Assembly: GCF_000224145.3 (NCBI RefSeq)
Contig: NC_020170.2
Span: 4,480,646 to 4,544,645 of the forward strand
Length of the DNA: 64,000 bases
Direction: 5' to 3'
DNA from: Ciona intestinalis
Taxonomy: Eukaryota > Chordata > Ascidiacea > Phlebobranchia > Cionidae
How positions within the stretch are numbered: position 1 is the first letter of the stretch; each line of letters opens with the position of its first letter. The position numbers were made by a program, and so were the translations under genes. The notes beneath the pieces were generated by a model. That model saw only the letters and a list, made by a program, of their open reading frames with translations. It was not told where the DNA came from and did not search any database. This document shows, piece by piece, positions 1-15,000 of this stretch.

Positions 1-3000
1 ACACGAAAGTCCTCAACGCCGAGCACGAGGATTCGGTAATCAGGGAGTCTCAAACCCCTCAAACATCAAGTCTGGCGCTCGATCATTTAACCAATGGTTC
101 AATTTCAAACGTTTCCGACCAAGTTTTCGCGAAACGAACACGACTTGAAACGGAAAACCCTAATTTTGACACCGAGGAGCCGAAATCTGGACGTACGAGC
201 GTCTCTAACCTAAGTGGATACGTTGAGAGTGCTATACTTTCACCAGCCACCACCAACCTACTGTCCTCCAGCCCTGGGAAGTTAGACCCGCTTCAAGTTC
301 CCCGCTTACAGTCCTTTGAATCGTCGTCTACTCTTGACAAGGAAAGTGTTTCTTCCCCAAGCGCTACAGATTCCGTCTCTGCGGTCCGCTTAGACTACGT
401 GAGCCTCGATTACGTGCGCTCTGCGGCTGCGGAACGGCGCAACCGTCGAAAAGAAGACGATGAGAGTACGGTGAGAAGCACAAGCAGTCTAAGCAGCAGC
501 TTTATATCTTCTATAGACAGTGAGGACGGCAGCACTATAGGCAGTGACGTGGTGGAAAACCTCTATAATAAAATAACCGAAGCAACAGCTCGCCATTCTG
601 CGAAAAATCCCTCATTCCGTACCGTTTCAGAGAGCGGCACAGGTGACATTGAAAGAGACTTGTTTCCTCTAATTTTTCCAGGCCGCTTACGGGAAAACAA
701 AAGCGAGGATAAATTACACCCAAAAGCAACACACGTTGATTTAATACGTCCTCCTAGCAAACCAGACTCATTGCAGCAGCTAAACGACAATAACAGCAAC
801 AACACATTATCGTGTGATACCCGTAAGGAGGACACCAGCTCTAACGACGTATCCCATACCAGCAACAAGGAGCTACCCAATAATAACCCTGGATTTACGA
901 AATGTGATAAATGTTTCGGTATAATTGAAGACAGCAATTTGGATAGCCCTGCCATGAACAGAGCAAAGGATTTTTTCGGTAAGTTTTAAACCATGAATCA
1001 TTTAACTCCGTAATCGTACTTAAAGATGAATCACTTTTCACAATTGTATTTCTGTGCGTAATCGCCAAAAAACGATCTCGGTATTGAATAACACTGTGGT
1101 CGTATTTACCAAGACCACACACTCACTGTACCGTTACAGGCCAATGCCTTTGCCATTCCGAAGATTCTGCCGACCAGGTAACCGAACTGGATTACTGCAG
1201 TACTAATCTTAAAGAGGTCCCTGCGGAAATTTGGTCGTATTCCGCAACATTAACCAAACTCTTACTGGAATCGAACACAATTACAGAGCTGCCAAAGGTA
1301 AGAATTCACTGGACTTGTTTACTTGTATCAATTACCAGCCATGCAATAAGAAAAAAACCTTCAAAACTTCACACAAAGTTACAAACGTAGTAACTCGTAA
1401 GCGGGCACGAGGTGTATGAAACAGAACACCCTTGTAACTTTGTTATAACTTATAATGACTGTCATGGCCTGCCACACGTGGATAAAACAAGTTTCATTCA
1501 TTCACACTTCCCATATTTTGTCTGTCTTTGGTTTAGTAACCCGGAATTTCTCTTGAACTTAGAGGAGAGCAATGTTATAAATAAGCGAAAAGAAAACAAA
1601 TAAAACCTGAAAATTGCTACCACAGCGTCGGCAGTAATAAATCTATTAAAAAATTCTCAGACACCCGCCTGCAAACCAGTCTGCCTAGTGCCTGCAATAA
1701 CAAACGCTTTATTATTACTTTTGTGTTTTATATTAACATAATTTTAGTCCTTGAAATTGTACATATTTTTATTATCTGTTAAAGGTATTTGAAATACTTG
1801 CTGTTTTTACATTGTTAATGTTCGTACACATACGCAGACATATGTAAAACGCTTATAGCGTCATAGCACATGTAGTTTAACAAACTGTATGTTTTCAAAA
1901 CTAAGACAGGAAACGTTCTTATATATCTCAACAATTTTACAATAGCAATAATAATTTTATTTGTTACTTCTACTACGGTAGCGAAGAATTAGAAATATTT
2001 GAAACAAAAATACAGGATATAGCGACAAAATAGCAGTTGTTGTGTAAAAGATTTTTCATTTTTTGACTTGTCTAATTCAAGCTGCGTTTTCCCACAGGAG
2101 TTATTCACTTGCCAGAACTTGCGCTACTTATCAGTGAGCGACAACGACATTAGTGTTCTACCCGCTTCACTTGCAAGCTTGGTGAATCTTAACCACTTGG
2201 ACATAAGCAAGAATGGTAAGTAGCGTTCGTCCCCTTATCTACATAAGTGGCCAGTTTAAAGACACCGCCGATTTGAGCTGCCGTGTTGGTATTATCTACG
2301 ACACACAGGTCTAAGCAGCCATTGCTAAATTGGCAGTAGATAGTAAGTGTGCAGAAGACGGGAGACCTTTAGCACATATTATCCAAATATTCTGATCGTA
2401 CCTTAAACAATTAACAACGGTCTATACGAGTCACATCCGTTTGCAAATGTCATTCTTTATAACCTTTTTTTGCAATAAATCAAACTAATTTCTCCAGTTT
2501 TATTTTCTAGTAATTGAAGACGTTCCAGAATGTATACGATGCTGCAAAAACCTGCATGTGTTAGACGCCAGTGTTAACCCAGTGGAACGGTAAGTTGCTA
2601 TTATGAAAACGTTATCAAACACTGAACATACTACAGTGGAATAGTTTATATTTTTTCTCCTACAATTTGGTAGTAAACAAAGAACATTTATAGAATTTAA
2701 CAACTGTAGCCTCGCAGCTCATTCAAAGCGCTGTGAATTGTTCAAAACACCTTCAGGAAATGTGGGATTTTAGTGCTAACCGTGTTCCATTTTACCCCGC
2801 AGTACTATATGGGTTTAAAGATAATATCATACTGCACTAACCCTCCAAAGAAAATTTTAGTCTAGCTGCTTTCGAAATTCAATTGAGTAAGTCCTGCTCA
2901 AAAGTTAAAAGGGTTGAAAAAAGTGAACTATGTAGTTATTCTTACTTTGATAACGAAAGAGTCACATTTTCTAATCTTGTAGTTTTAGTACAAACAGTCA

Positions 3001-6000
3001 CAAGACATCCATTTCTAACCTCGTATTTTCAGTTTCAATTTATATTTTTAAACAAGTCAACTTGGCAGTTAGCTTGTTAAGCGTAGTTAGTGGTGTATGA
3101 AATGACAGGGCGAGGTAACTGTACCTTATAATGGTGCCACCCTTGGTATACACATAATAACCCATATCAAACATATACATCAATATACTGTTTGCTCGCT
3201 ATATTTATACGTGTGTCGTCATAAGCCTCTACACGCTTATACAACATGTTATTTAATATGCAACATAATACAGACTAAAGTGTCAATCAAGTGTGGACTA
3301 TGACCGTATTTGCGCCCTAAATCCGCTTACAGATATTAAAGCGCTGTCTTTTTAATATCGACGCCGCTGTATGACACACACAGTCTTAAGGACGTGATTT
3401 AAATTCACTCAAGGGTACCTCATACCTGTCATTGCCATTTCGGTTTTATAAGTTGACTTTTGTCTTTCCACATACGAAACTAAATGAATGCCTTAATCGA
3501 TCGCCTTTTTCTTGACTAAAACCATTGCGTACAGTTATTTAACGTATAGTAATGTGGGGAAAGATGGGATATCTCTAACATTTAATATTGAAAATTCCTG
3601 ATCGTGTTTTAAATTTTTATCAACACTGTATTGGAGTTGTGACGATACGGTTTTATAATTGTTTGAATGTACTTTGTTTACAACTACATGGAACGAGAAA
3701 ATAAAATGAAAAGGTGTCCCATATTCCCCCACCCGCCTCCCTGCTATATGTCTAGCAGTCCATGCACAAAACTAAATAAACGTTTCAATCGGTCGCTTTA
3801 TTCCTTGACTAAAACATCTCGTACAGTTATTTAACAAACAGTTTATACACCAACAAAATTCCGAATTTCCTATATTCTGGTAAAACATAGACATCGTTTG
3901 TCGTTACAAACGCATGCATTATTTAGGGTTTCATTCGGACAGTGTCTTACTGCAGATCGAATTTATGTCGATCTAAATAAGCAACGGCCGTTTCTTATAT
4001 ATTACATTACATCTGCGGTCTCGTTTACCACTGTACTTAATTCAAATTTCGATTAAATGTAACAGTTAAAATACACTTGAAATATTTGTGCATCCAGCTC
4101 AAAGTCGAAGTAATGTTTTTTATAAAAAAAAATGGTTTTAGACTCTAAAATAAATTATTTAAGCACATGTATTGATTACACTATAGTTATTATTTATAAT
4201 TGTTTTAAAAGTTCTTACTTATAAGCTAGAAACAAATCTTCTAGCAATAACATCTCGTTTTTGCTACCCGACATCATGTAAAATACAGTATTTTTTGTCT
4301 CATCTGCTATAAAAAACGTCCCAGCGTTTCGTCTGCCATTTGGCAAGACTTCATCATGGTATTACTTATTTTTATAATTGGACTAGAAGTAAAATTCAAT
4401 CAAACCGAATTGCTTCACAGGTTGTCAGAAGGCTTCACGCAGCTCATGAGTCTCCGTGAACTCTACATGAACGATTGCTTCTTTGACTTTCTGCCCGCTA
4501 ATTTCGGCCGCATGTCGCAACTCCGGGTACTAGAGCTACGGGACAACCAGCTTCAAATACTTCCAAAGTCAATGCGACGACTGACTTTGCTTTCACGGCT
4601 CGATCTTGGTGGAAATGTTTTCCAGGAATGGGTGAGTTTTATTCTTACACGGTGTTATTTTTTCATGATCGCCTCTTAACCTGGACCCAGTGGCAAAGTG
4701 GTTAGCGCATGCCTGCAGTTACGGGTTCGAGGCTTGACGTTGCTACCATTGTGGGCTTGTGTGCACTCGGGAAAGACTTACTTGTTAACTTCTCCAAACC
4801 AGTTCAAATTGCCAACATACATTACACAAAAAGTTAATAAATCCCTTCCCGCAACAAATCAATTATTCACAACGTTCATACGTGGTAACTCTAAGGCTGA
4901 CACGAGGTGTATGAAACATAACACCCGTATTATAACGACTGGCTTTGTCCCGCCACGCAAGAGACAAAAAGATACACCGATTCATTTTTCTTACCTTGCC
5001 ACCTATTCTTTACCTTTTTTATTCATTTTTCAATGCAGCCAGACGTTATATGCGAGTTGACGAACTTAACCGAGCTATGGTTGGATTGTAACGAACTGAA
5101 CAGAGTCCCCACTTCCATCGGCGACCTCACCAAACTCACATACCTCGATCTTAGTCGGAACTTTCTTGAATCCATTCCCAGCCAGATTGGCAACCTAGAA
5201 TGCTTGAAAGATCTTTTGCTTTCTGAGAATAGCTTGGGTTATTTACCCGACACGATCGGTAAGTCAGTTTGAAACGACAACAGTTTTATGTTATTTCATT
5301 AACCAGTGCCATGATATAGTAGGGCGGAGTAACATGGTAAATATTTTCATTCTCCCTTCACGTTCTTTTGGTAATATATGGGAGATCATGTACTAAAGAT
5401 ATTCCATCTTACCCTTCCCAACAACATGCTGTTTTTCGGGGAATCTCGATCGGAATTCATAAAAAAAAATCCTTTCGAATTGTACATGGGTTACTCCATA
5501 TAACCGAATACTTTTTTGGAGCAAATTTGTAAATATATACTTTATAATATACTGAGTACAAAAAAAATGTATTTTCCCTTTAACACCACACCGTTACACC
5601 ACAGGCTTTCTTCGGCAATTGAACATTCTTAACCTTGAAATGAACCAGCTCACCACACTACCCGAAAGCATGGGAAAGCTTACAATGTTAGAGGAACTGG
5701 ATATAACACATAACAAGTTGGACATCCTACCCACGTCCATTGGAAATCTGAGGTATGCCAAATTTGCGACCATTTTGGTTTGTATAAGTATTTTTTTATA
5801 TATATAGTACTGTGGGACAAGATGAGTACCGTTATAACATAATTTCTTGATTGTTTTTAACAATTAACAGCGCTATTTTTAAATACGCTTGTATCATTTT
5901 GTAAATATTGTGTTTTACTACAAAAAATAGGTTGATAAAAGTGATTGAAACATGTACCATCTTACCCCAACCTACTATTTGCACAAAGAGTTTTGTTTTA

Positions 6001-9000
6001 CTACGTTGCTTTACATTCTAATCAATCCTAAAGACAGTAAATCGATTTTTAACGAATCGAAAATCGAAATAAATAATCCTCTGTCTTTCCCCATAAGAGA
6101 AAACGGACAATGACCATTCAGTTTGTAATGCGAAGTTATTTTGTGGCCTTTAAACATCATTTCATTGTCCAAATTATTACTTATAAATGTTATATTTTGT
6201 TGAAAAAAACGAATATGAAATATGAGATATTTTGTGCTGACAGTATCCACTATCCATCTTACCCCACAATACTTCATAATCTAGATCAACAGTGAGCACA
6301 ACATGCCGTGTTACACGCGCCCAAACATGCATGGAAATTCTATCAAAAATTAATCACCCCTTCAATTACTTTATAGATCGTTAAAAACTTTATTATTGGA
6401 CGACAACAACATATACGAGGTACCAGCCGAACTTGGTTCATGCACACAACTCAATATATTACAGTTGAGTAGAAACAACATCGAACAGTTGCCAGATTCA
6501 CTCGGTGACTTGGTCAACCTATGCGTGTTGAACCTGTGTCAAAATAGGTGAGTCAGTTGTATAGTACATTATCTACATTACAAAAATTAAAAAAAAACTT
6601 TACTACCAAATGGGACGATAAAAGAGAATAAAAACAGCGTCTATTTTACGCTAACCTGCTGTACTTAAACTGCATAGAAGCTTCAGTATTGTATGTTATT
6701 GTTTTTATTGCTCCTACGTTCGTTACTTGTATTGACTATCGATTATCCTTTACGGAAAATTAGTTGTATTTTTCGTATTTTGTCATGTTATTTTCTCGCC
6801 TATTTTTGGTTTTCCGGTGGCCTATAATTGAAGATCTGTTGTTTTCGTCTTCGATTTTCATTTGCACATCGGTGGGGCAATTATAGAATCGACCGCACGT
6901 ACGCTTAATTGAAGAGATTCTATTTCGATCGTAGAGAATTGACTACTTTTGTCTTTGTTCCACGAAACTTAATCCCTTTCTTCCCTCCACCCGCATTTTT
7001 TAGTATTTTTGAAAAAAAAAAACAAATAAATTTAGAAAACAAATAGTTAAAAGTAACGAAAAAATTAAAACGTATACATGTCGAAAATTCGTTGCTTCGC
7101 TTTTAGTTCAAAACAGACCCGCAATATTTCTCACGAAACTTCATTTAAAAGTCACCCACAAATTATGGTTTACGCAACCAAGAATATACTGTGAATAGCC
7201 TACATACGTGTTTAGCTCTCAGCTCAAAACAAAACCGCAGAAAATCCAATTGGGACTTCGCGCCTGTAGTTCAAACCATTACCTGTGTATTGGTTGCCAG
7301 ACTTTCGTTTTCCGGTTTTATTTTCGCTCATTGTTGAAGCGGAACATTTGTGTATACCATCAATTGTCAGTTTCCATTTCACCGATTTTTGACTTTTTTT
7401 CTGATTTTGTTTGAATGAATCGTTTACCGATTTTTGGCTGAAGTTTCCTTTACCGAGGGGACCCAAAGTATTCTGTTAAAATTAAAACGATAGCTGTAAT
7501 ATTCGCAAATGCCGTGCAACGACAGTTCTTATTATACATGTGTTCTGTTGCACAAACCCGCTTACAAGTTTCTACATAATGTAACTCTGTAGGGGATAAT
7601 TTTTTTGGCTTTTTAAAATGTATGGCTAACAATTTAAACAACCTAAAAGCCAAACCATACACATCCAAATATATTACAGGCTCCCGTATCTCCCAATTAC
7701 GATGATCAAACTAACGAAGCTTCACGCTCTATGGGTAAGCTCTAACCAATCGAAACCTAACGTTCCCCTCCACGCTGAACTATGCCCTGATAATGGACGG
7801 CGGATTCTTACCAACGTCCTATTCCCACAGCAAGATAAAGGTAAGCTACTGATCTACAAAAGTTGCTGTTTTTTAAAAACAGATCTAAAATAATCTGAAA
7901 TAATTTTAACAAAAAAATCATGAAAATCGGCTAAAGTTAGATTCCGCATCCTGTGTTTTGTGTGAGTGAATAAATGTAGGTAACTTGATTCGAGGCAACG
8001 ACAGTCGTGGTAAATGAATTAATTGATGTAATTGATTTCCTAAAAACGACAGTTATACCAGTGCTCTGCTTCTTACACTTATGTCCGCTTAAGAATCCAA
8101 AAAATCACCATCACTCGTTAATTCCTTGCAACGTTCATTTGAATGAAAGTAACTTGCTTTATTCTTGTGTGGCTAGAAAACGACGGTCGTTAAAACACGT
8201 GTGTTCTGTTTCATACACCCCGTGCCAGTTTACGAGTTACCATGTATGTTACTTTGTGGTTAATGATTTACTTTATACATATTACTCTAGAAACGAGTCG
8301 GGCGAAGACGATTCTCTTTGACGAGAGCGGTGAAGGTTACGCAAATGACGCAGCTGATGACGACGACCTTGAGGCTTACGCACGACGTGAACGTGGCAAC
8401 ACACACGTGGTATTTAACATGGACGCAATCACGTATAGCACCGATGTCCGGATGCTAGAAGACGAGGTGGAAGAAATGGAAGAGCAAAAAGACGAGGAAC
8501 AGATTGAAAATAAAGAACGGAGCAGGTATGGGTGTCAATTATTGGCGTGTGTGTGGGCGTGCTTACGGAAACTTATTCCCTTTTCTAAAACCCCGTATTT
8601 TATAGGATTATTTTATATTTTTAAAATTGTTTTGCAGGGCAACGATAGTTGTTATAATATTATACGGGTGTTCTGTTTCACTTACCTCTTGCCCGTTTAC
8701 GAGTAACTTCGCGTGTAACTTTGTGGGTCATTTTATTTATTTTTTTACTTCTCACACTTATAGCTATAACTAGATCATTAATGTTGCGATAAACAGTTTT
8801 TTTTTTTTATTAAAAGTCGGTGACAGATTCGTGCGTATAAACCGTCCGTCTATTCGTCATTGAATTCCACAACACCGCGTCATAAACCATTGACGTAATA
8901 GTGACTATAATCTATTATTCTCAGCTGTAACATCACTATATTAGCTTCACAGAAAGCTAATATGTATTATTTACCAAAATTGTGGCCTGCTTTTAAATCT

Positions 9001-12000
9001 GGGCAATTTTTGCCCATTTGTGGGTGCCCACATACCGGTAGTAACTTAGAACAACTATATTTAGTATTTACTTTATGTGCTAAAGAAATCTTCTTTGCAA
9101 TCGTTTATTTTCTGATCTTAAAATACCGACGAAAATACATTTGCTGGAAGTTTATTTCGCACTTATAGCACATCTGTAAACTGACAATGTACATCATAAT
9201 ATATATATATTGTTATACAGAGCTGTGGACCTGGTTATAAAGTATGGTGACATGCAGAAGAACGAAGAAACGGATAACGAACTCTCAACCACAAGTAAAT
9301 AGATAACTTTGTTTTTTAAAACCAGTTCATTTTTTCATGTGTGTTTTAAAACCAGGATGTTGTTTTTTTTTATGTTTAACCAATTTTTTTAATTTTAAAA
9401 CGAAATAATTGTTTCAGATGAGAGCATGGAAGTAGACGACCCTTTTTCAGTCCTCATTCCATCTGGTCATTCACACACCAACCTATCTGTGGTCCCGGAT
9501 GGTAAAGACCGATTTCCGGAGTTTGGGGACACGAGGCCCATGCTGAAGACTGCTAACATCCTTCGTGTGACCACTGACAAGTCCGGAGGACCCGGGAAGA
9601 GCTTCCTGGAGTCCGAGAGCGATCCCCAGCTCTCTCACTCAGATCAGGACAGCGAGTTCTCCAGTACTCCATCTTCAGTTGTCCTCCGGGAAGAGGCAGG
9701 GAACATGAGGCTCACTACAAAGAAGATCACTGAACTTCTCACCTCTGATGCAGGGAAGTTAGACGTTCAGTCTTCCCAATCCATCCGGACCTGGACCTCC
9801 CACTCCAACCTCCCGTTGGTGACGGATCCTCCGGAACAGTTTGTCGACAGCAAGTCAACAACATCATCCCGCCTTCCTCTTCCCTCCCGACTCCTTAAAA
9901 AAGGTGGATCAACCTCTTCCTCCATGACAACCTTGGACTCCACATCCACGGTCGGAGGACCCACTCAAGATGATCGCAACATCCACATACACAGTCCTGT
10001 GAAGATCGAACCCACTATAAATACAGAGTCAAATACCGATCACAGCAAAGACGTTGACCCGTCAGAAAACGCCTTCACAAGCGCCCGGAATCTTTTAAAT
10101 CGACTGGAACAGCTTGCCAAGCGTAACCACGCCGTGTCACAAAACGAACCAAGCCCGGCTGCGCTAATGCAATTACATGCGGACCGTACGCAGGAATTAC
10201 ACGCAACGACGACCGCAGTTGCTTCTGAGCTCGACCGAGCGCACAAGGCGGAACCTGAGCCGCAGAGCGCAGCAACAGACACAGCAGTTAGTGTACCGGA
10301 CGTCCAAACCAACTTGGTCAGTTTTAGCAGTATCCCGTATATGGATAGCGAAGGCGAGTCTGATGTTTTAAAACCCATGGAAAACCAGGATACTACACAG
10401 ACTATAGAAGAGATCACACAGCATAACAGGGATCTTTCTATTAACGGTCTAACAGACGCCGGACTTCGACGTAGGAAAGATTTAGAAAACCTACCTGTTT
10501 CTGAGATTTCAAAACTGGAAACAAACGACCAAAGTCCTGTCGAGAATGAAACTTACACTCTATCTCCTGCCTTTGCCGTGGAAGGAAAGTCTTCTTCTGT
10601 TACTTCTGGCGAGACCACCACAGACCACGATTCAGGTGTTGGAAACGACGTAGAGAGCCAAGAGTCGATCCCTGATGTACAAGACGACCATCTTGATTTT
10701 GGGAATAACTTACAGACCTCTAAAACTACGCGCGCCGAATCGACTACTGTAAAGACGATAAAACTTGCCGAATCGACCGCTGTGAGGCGAAACAACCGAG
10801 GATGGTTAGCGCTGGTAAGGACTGATAACCCTACGAACACCACTGCACCCGCAGAGCACGATTTCAGCGCTAAAAGCCCTCGTGAGCTGCCAGAACCTGT
10901 GTCCATACAGCCATTCTTCCCACCCCATACTAAACCTTTGGTCGCGCCAACCACTGTTACTTACAGCAACGAATACAACGCGCGACAAAACGACGATTCT
11001 AAAAACAAAGTTTCAGACAACATTAAAAAATTTGAAAAATTCTTTGAGTCCGGTTTTCCTGTCCCTGCTAGACCCGTACCTCCAGAACCAGCCCCGAAAA
11101 ACAATCGTCAGATAAAAAGTGGTTCTTTATCGTCGTTATCCCAACCAAGCTCTATTACAACTGTCCATGTTGTCCCATCAGTCCCTGATCACAATTTAAG
11201 TCCCCAGTCGTCTCGCCATGATTCTGAATTCCCTTTGTCACCCTCGAAAGAAAGAAGCCCTAAACCCCGCGAAGAGCCTCTAGTCGCTTCGCCAAAAACC
11301 CGCCGAAGCTCCGGGCAACGGAAGTCGAAATTCGAGGAGGCGCTAGCAGCAACAAAACATAAACATTTCCGCGATCGCTTAGAGAAAATGATGCAGGACC
11401 GTTCGCCTACCCTGAGCTACACCAAACGAGCTTCACAATCTAGCGTGACTTCCTTGGCCAGCATACCACGTATAACGTCCCCTGTACCACGAGCGTTATC
11501 CCCACACGGTAAGCAAACACCTTTCGAGCATCTAACTGCAGAAGACACGTTTGCTCCTGAAACCAACCAACAAGAACAGCAAGGAACAAACCGTACTTCA
11601 AGGTCTGGTTCAATCCATGCTAGGCTGAAGGAAAAGCTCGTAGTTCCGACGCCGGTTTCCGCGGGCCGACAAGTCGACCCAGTCCCGCAGAGACCACATT
11701 CTTCTGCCGGTTCTAATCACTCGCGTTCTCAGAACGCAAATACCTCCAGGCCTAATCTTGGGCGGCGGGGATCGACCCAAAGGAGCTCCGTACGAAGCCA
11801 GAGCATCACGGACACGGAGGAAAAAGCAGAAGCGAGTGAGACAGACGGAAAGAAGTCCTTAGAGGAACAATTGGGTCAACTTATCATAGGAGTATCGACC
11901 GCTTCACCACCCCCAAGAGACGAGCATGGTTTCGTTCCATACAGATCTACAGGCTCTGCTCAACAACAGTTGTCCATGACCAAAGAGCAAGCCAGGGACC

Positions 12001-15000
12001 TCCAAGGAAATCTGAACTTTCCTGTTGCAACAACACAAGGTTATCGTAAACCGCCAATGCCAGTTGATTGGCGGCATCAACTGTTGCGGCATATCGAGCG
12101 TAAACGTCTGGAGAAGAACGAACTTTGCGCCATACACTCACTGCCTGTACGTGGGAGCATAGAAAATCAGTTTCCGGGCCCAGCGGGCTTAAAAGACCGT
12201 GAGATGACGAGAAACTCTGAAGTCCGTCGCTCGTTCGCCCGCGAAGCTCCCCGCGTGAACCAGCGAAAGCCTGAACCTCAGCAAATCATATCAAGGTCCA
12301 CCACAGCCCCTGAAATCGGGCAGCGCACGGACAGAAAGATGCGGCGCGACAGCTCGTTGCAGGAAAACGTGTTCGTGCGTTCAGTTGCCAACACCCAGCA
12401 GTCCAAACAACCAGGCCGCCGTTCTTCAGGTCGTTTCTTACGAACCCGAACTCCGGGCCCAGAAATGGCGGGGTCTATGAAACAAAACGATGTTGCAATC
12501 CGGCCAAAAAGCGCTATGGATATTCCGTATAATGCACCTGGCACTTACGCCCCTGTGCTAAGCGGGCATTCTGATTGGAATGTAGCTGCTGTGTCAAAAG
12601 AACAAATGCAGGTATTGAAATTTAAAGTTTCAAATTTTATATATATTTAATTTACAAATTATATCTTATTTTATAAATTTATTCATTTTACCCTTTTTCA
12701 AATTTTTAAATTTTACCTTATTTTTTCAATACACTTGTTTTATTGTTTTATTCTTAACTTACCCATTTCATCTAAATCTTAAACAATTCTTTATCTTAAA
12801 CATACCCTATGCGCAGCTGCCGAGCCACAGCACGTTCCAGACAGTAGCACCACCCAGCTACGAAGACCATTTACTACGACGTGCCTATCCTGGTGTAGCC
12901 CAGCAACAAAACCACGATTATGTGAACGTTGAATACGTGGATCAAATGAGAGCATCTTCAAGGAGGAAGAAAAAGGAGGAGGGAGAATACTTAGATGATC
13001 TGATCCATGATCCACAAGCAGCCTACCCGTTACGTTCCACTGGCTCTCATGAATCGGTGTTGAACGCCAAGTAAGTTATTTCTCTAAATATCTCAAATAA
13101 ATGAGCCTTTTATAAGTTGTGACCATAAATTACAAAAAAATGAAACATCACCAAAAATAACGGCCTATAAAATTCCGCACGCGGTAACTCGTAGATGGGC
13201 ACAAGGTGTATGAAACAGAACACCCGTGTTACAACTACCAGCGTTAGCCCGCCTCGCAAGATAAATCAGTTGCATTCATTTCATAATTAAAGTATTTCAT
13301 TTATATATTTGTAAACAATGTTCAATATTACAGAATGGACAAGATGTACACATACGACGTACCCCCTCCTATACCTTCGAAAATCAGAAGCTCGAACTCT
13401 CACGACTCCATCCTGGACAATCCGCACAATCCTAAACAGATGCAACGGTATGTTGAGTCGAGTTACAACACGCAGAACTACGTCTACCTTCCGAGCAGAA
13501 ACCAGCCATACCCCGAATACGCCCAACATTACCCAAATACATACCGTGCCCCGCCGGCTCCTAAAGACAGGAACTCTCAATACGGAGTTATCCCGGCTCC
13601 GACAAAGACCCAGCGTCCTCAGCGGAGCAAAAAACATCCGACATACGTTGTTCCATCGAGGTGGAAGGAGCAGGAGGACCCGATGTACCCTCCGCCCCCT
13701 CACGGGTTCCACGATGATTACGCTGAGCATGTACCACCGTTATCGCCTTCCCTGCAAAGAGCTTACAGCGGGGAAAAGGAAGACGAAAGGTGAAAATTGT
13801 GTTTTGATTTTAATACAGGTTATGGCACATGTTTACCAAATAAAGCCTTTTTACATTGTCAGTTATATGTTAAAATAAGAAAACGATTCAAAAAACAATC
13901 ACCAACAAAGTTATGATATAACGACTGTTGCTGCTCCGCCACGCAAGGATTTCTAACTATACCCCACTATAATTTGACCACTCCTTTTTTCAGTGTTGCA
14001 TCAGCCTTCCGACCTTACCATCAAAACCGACAACCACAACAAAGCAGTAAAGCTAACACCAACCATTACTACCAACCCCCACCTACACACCAGTATGATG
14101 ACCGTCTTACATACAACCATAGACCGACCATAATAGACCACCATCGATACCACCACCACTTAGAACGGGGGAACCGCACACAGCATAACAGGGCTTTCAC
14201 CAGACAACAAGAACGCCCGCATTATATGGACGAATATAATGGCGAAAGTGACCCGAGGTGATTTGACCATTTTATTCCATTCTATGTGGGCGAGGTCCTT
14301 GTAGAGGGCATAGGATTTAAGCATATTCCCTCAGCACCCTGTTAAACGCTCCGGACTGAACATTTTAAAATTAAATCATGTTTTGCATTTTAAAGATATT
14401 TATTTAGTTTTTTTGTAAAATATTTTTATTTACTTTTTTTAGCTTATCCGGTGAAATTGGCCGGCACTGGCATGAGGAGCCTACAGGCGTCGACATAGTA
14501 ACCGTCACAGTTCGAAAAAATCCAACGTTTGGGTTCCACATCATGGGAGGTATAGATGCAGGTGGTAACCCATACCGTCCCGACGACGATGGTGTATTTA
14601 TCACATACGTTGCGCCAGGTGGTTCAGCCGACGGCCATGTTCAACCAGGAGATAAACTTTTACTGGTAAGATATATTAACTTATTGTTAAATTGTTTTGG
14701 GATAAATGTTTGCTAGCAAGATGTGGATGTGTGGGTAAGATGGGACACCTTTTGTACATAATGTCTAAATTTGATCGTGTTTTAAACAGTTAACAACGGT
14801 CTATGTCTATATAGCGACATATATTGCTAAATTAAGCGACCCAAAAAACGTTACATTAATTTTAACATTTATTCTTATCTATTTTAAAATAAAGTTTTAC
14901 TTTAATTCTATCATTCAGGTCAACGGGTCGGACTTTGTTGGAATCACCCACAAGCGCGCTGTCGACCTCCTGCGCAATGCCGGGCACGTAGCTGTACTGG

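Noticed and set aside
4691-4765. Possible tRNA gene (A and B boxes present)
   Set aside because: The head cannot form a full cloverleaf by eye and continues into a repeated body and tail, so it is a SINE.
6830-7120. Possible small RNA gene ('gcacatcggtggggcaatta')
   Set aside because: No match to U-type snRNA, spliced-leader or tRNA patterns that I can recall; left as LAP intron.
10040-10417. Several minus-strand frames of 60-150 codons within 9700-13730
   Set aside because: They are shadows of the large LAP exons, whose codon use and phase continuity support the plus strand.
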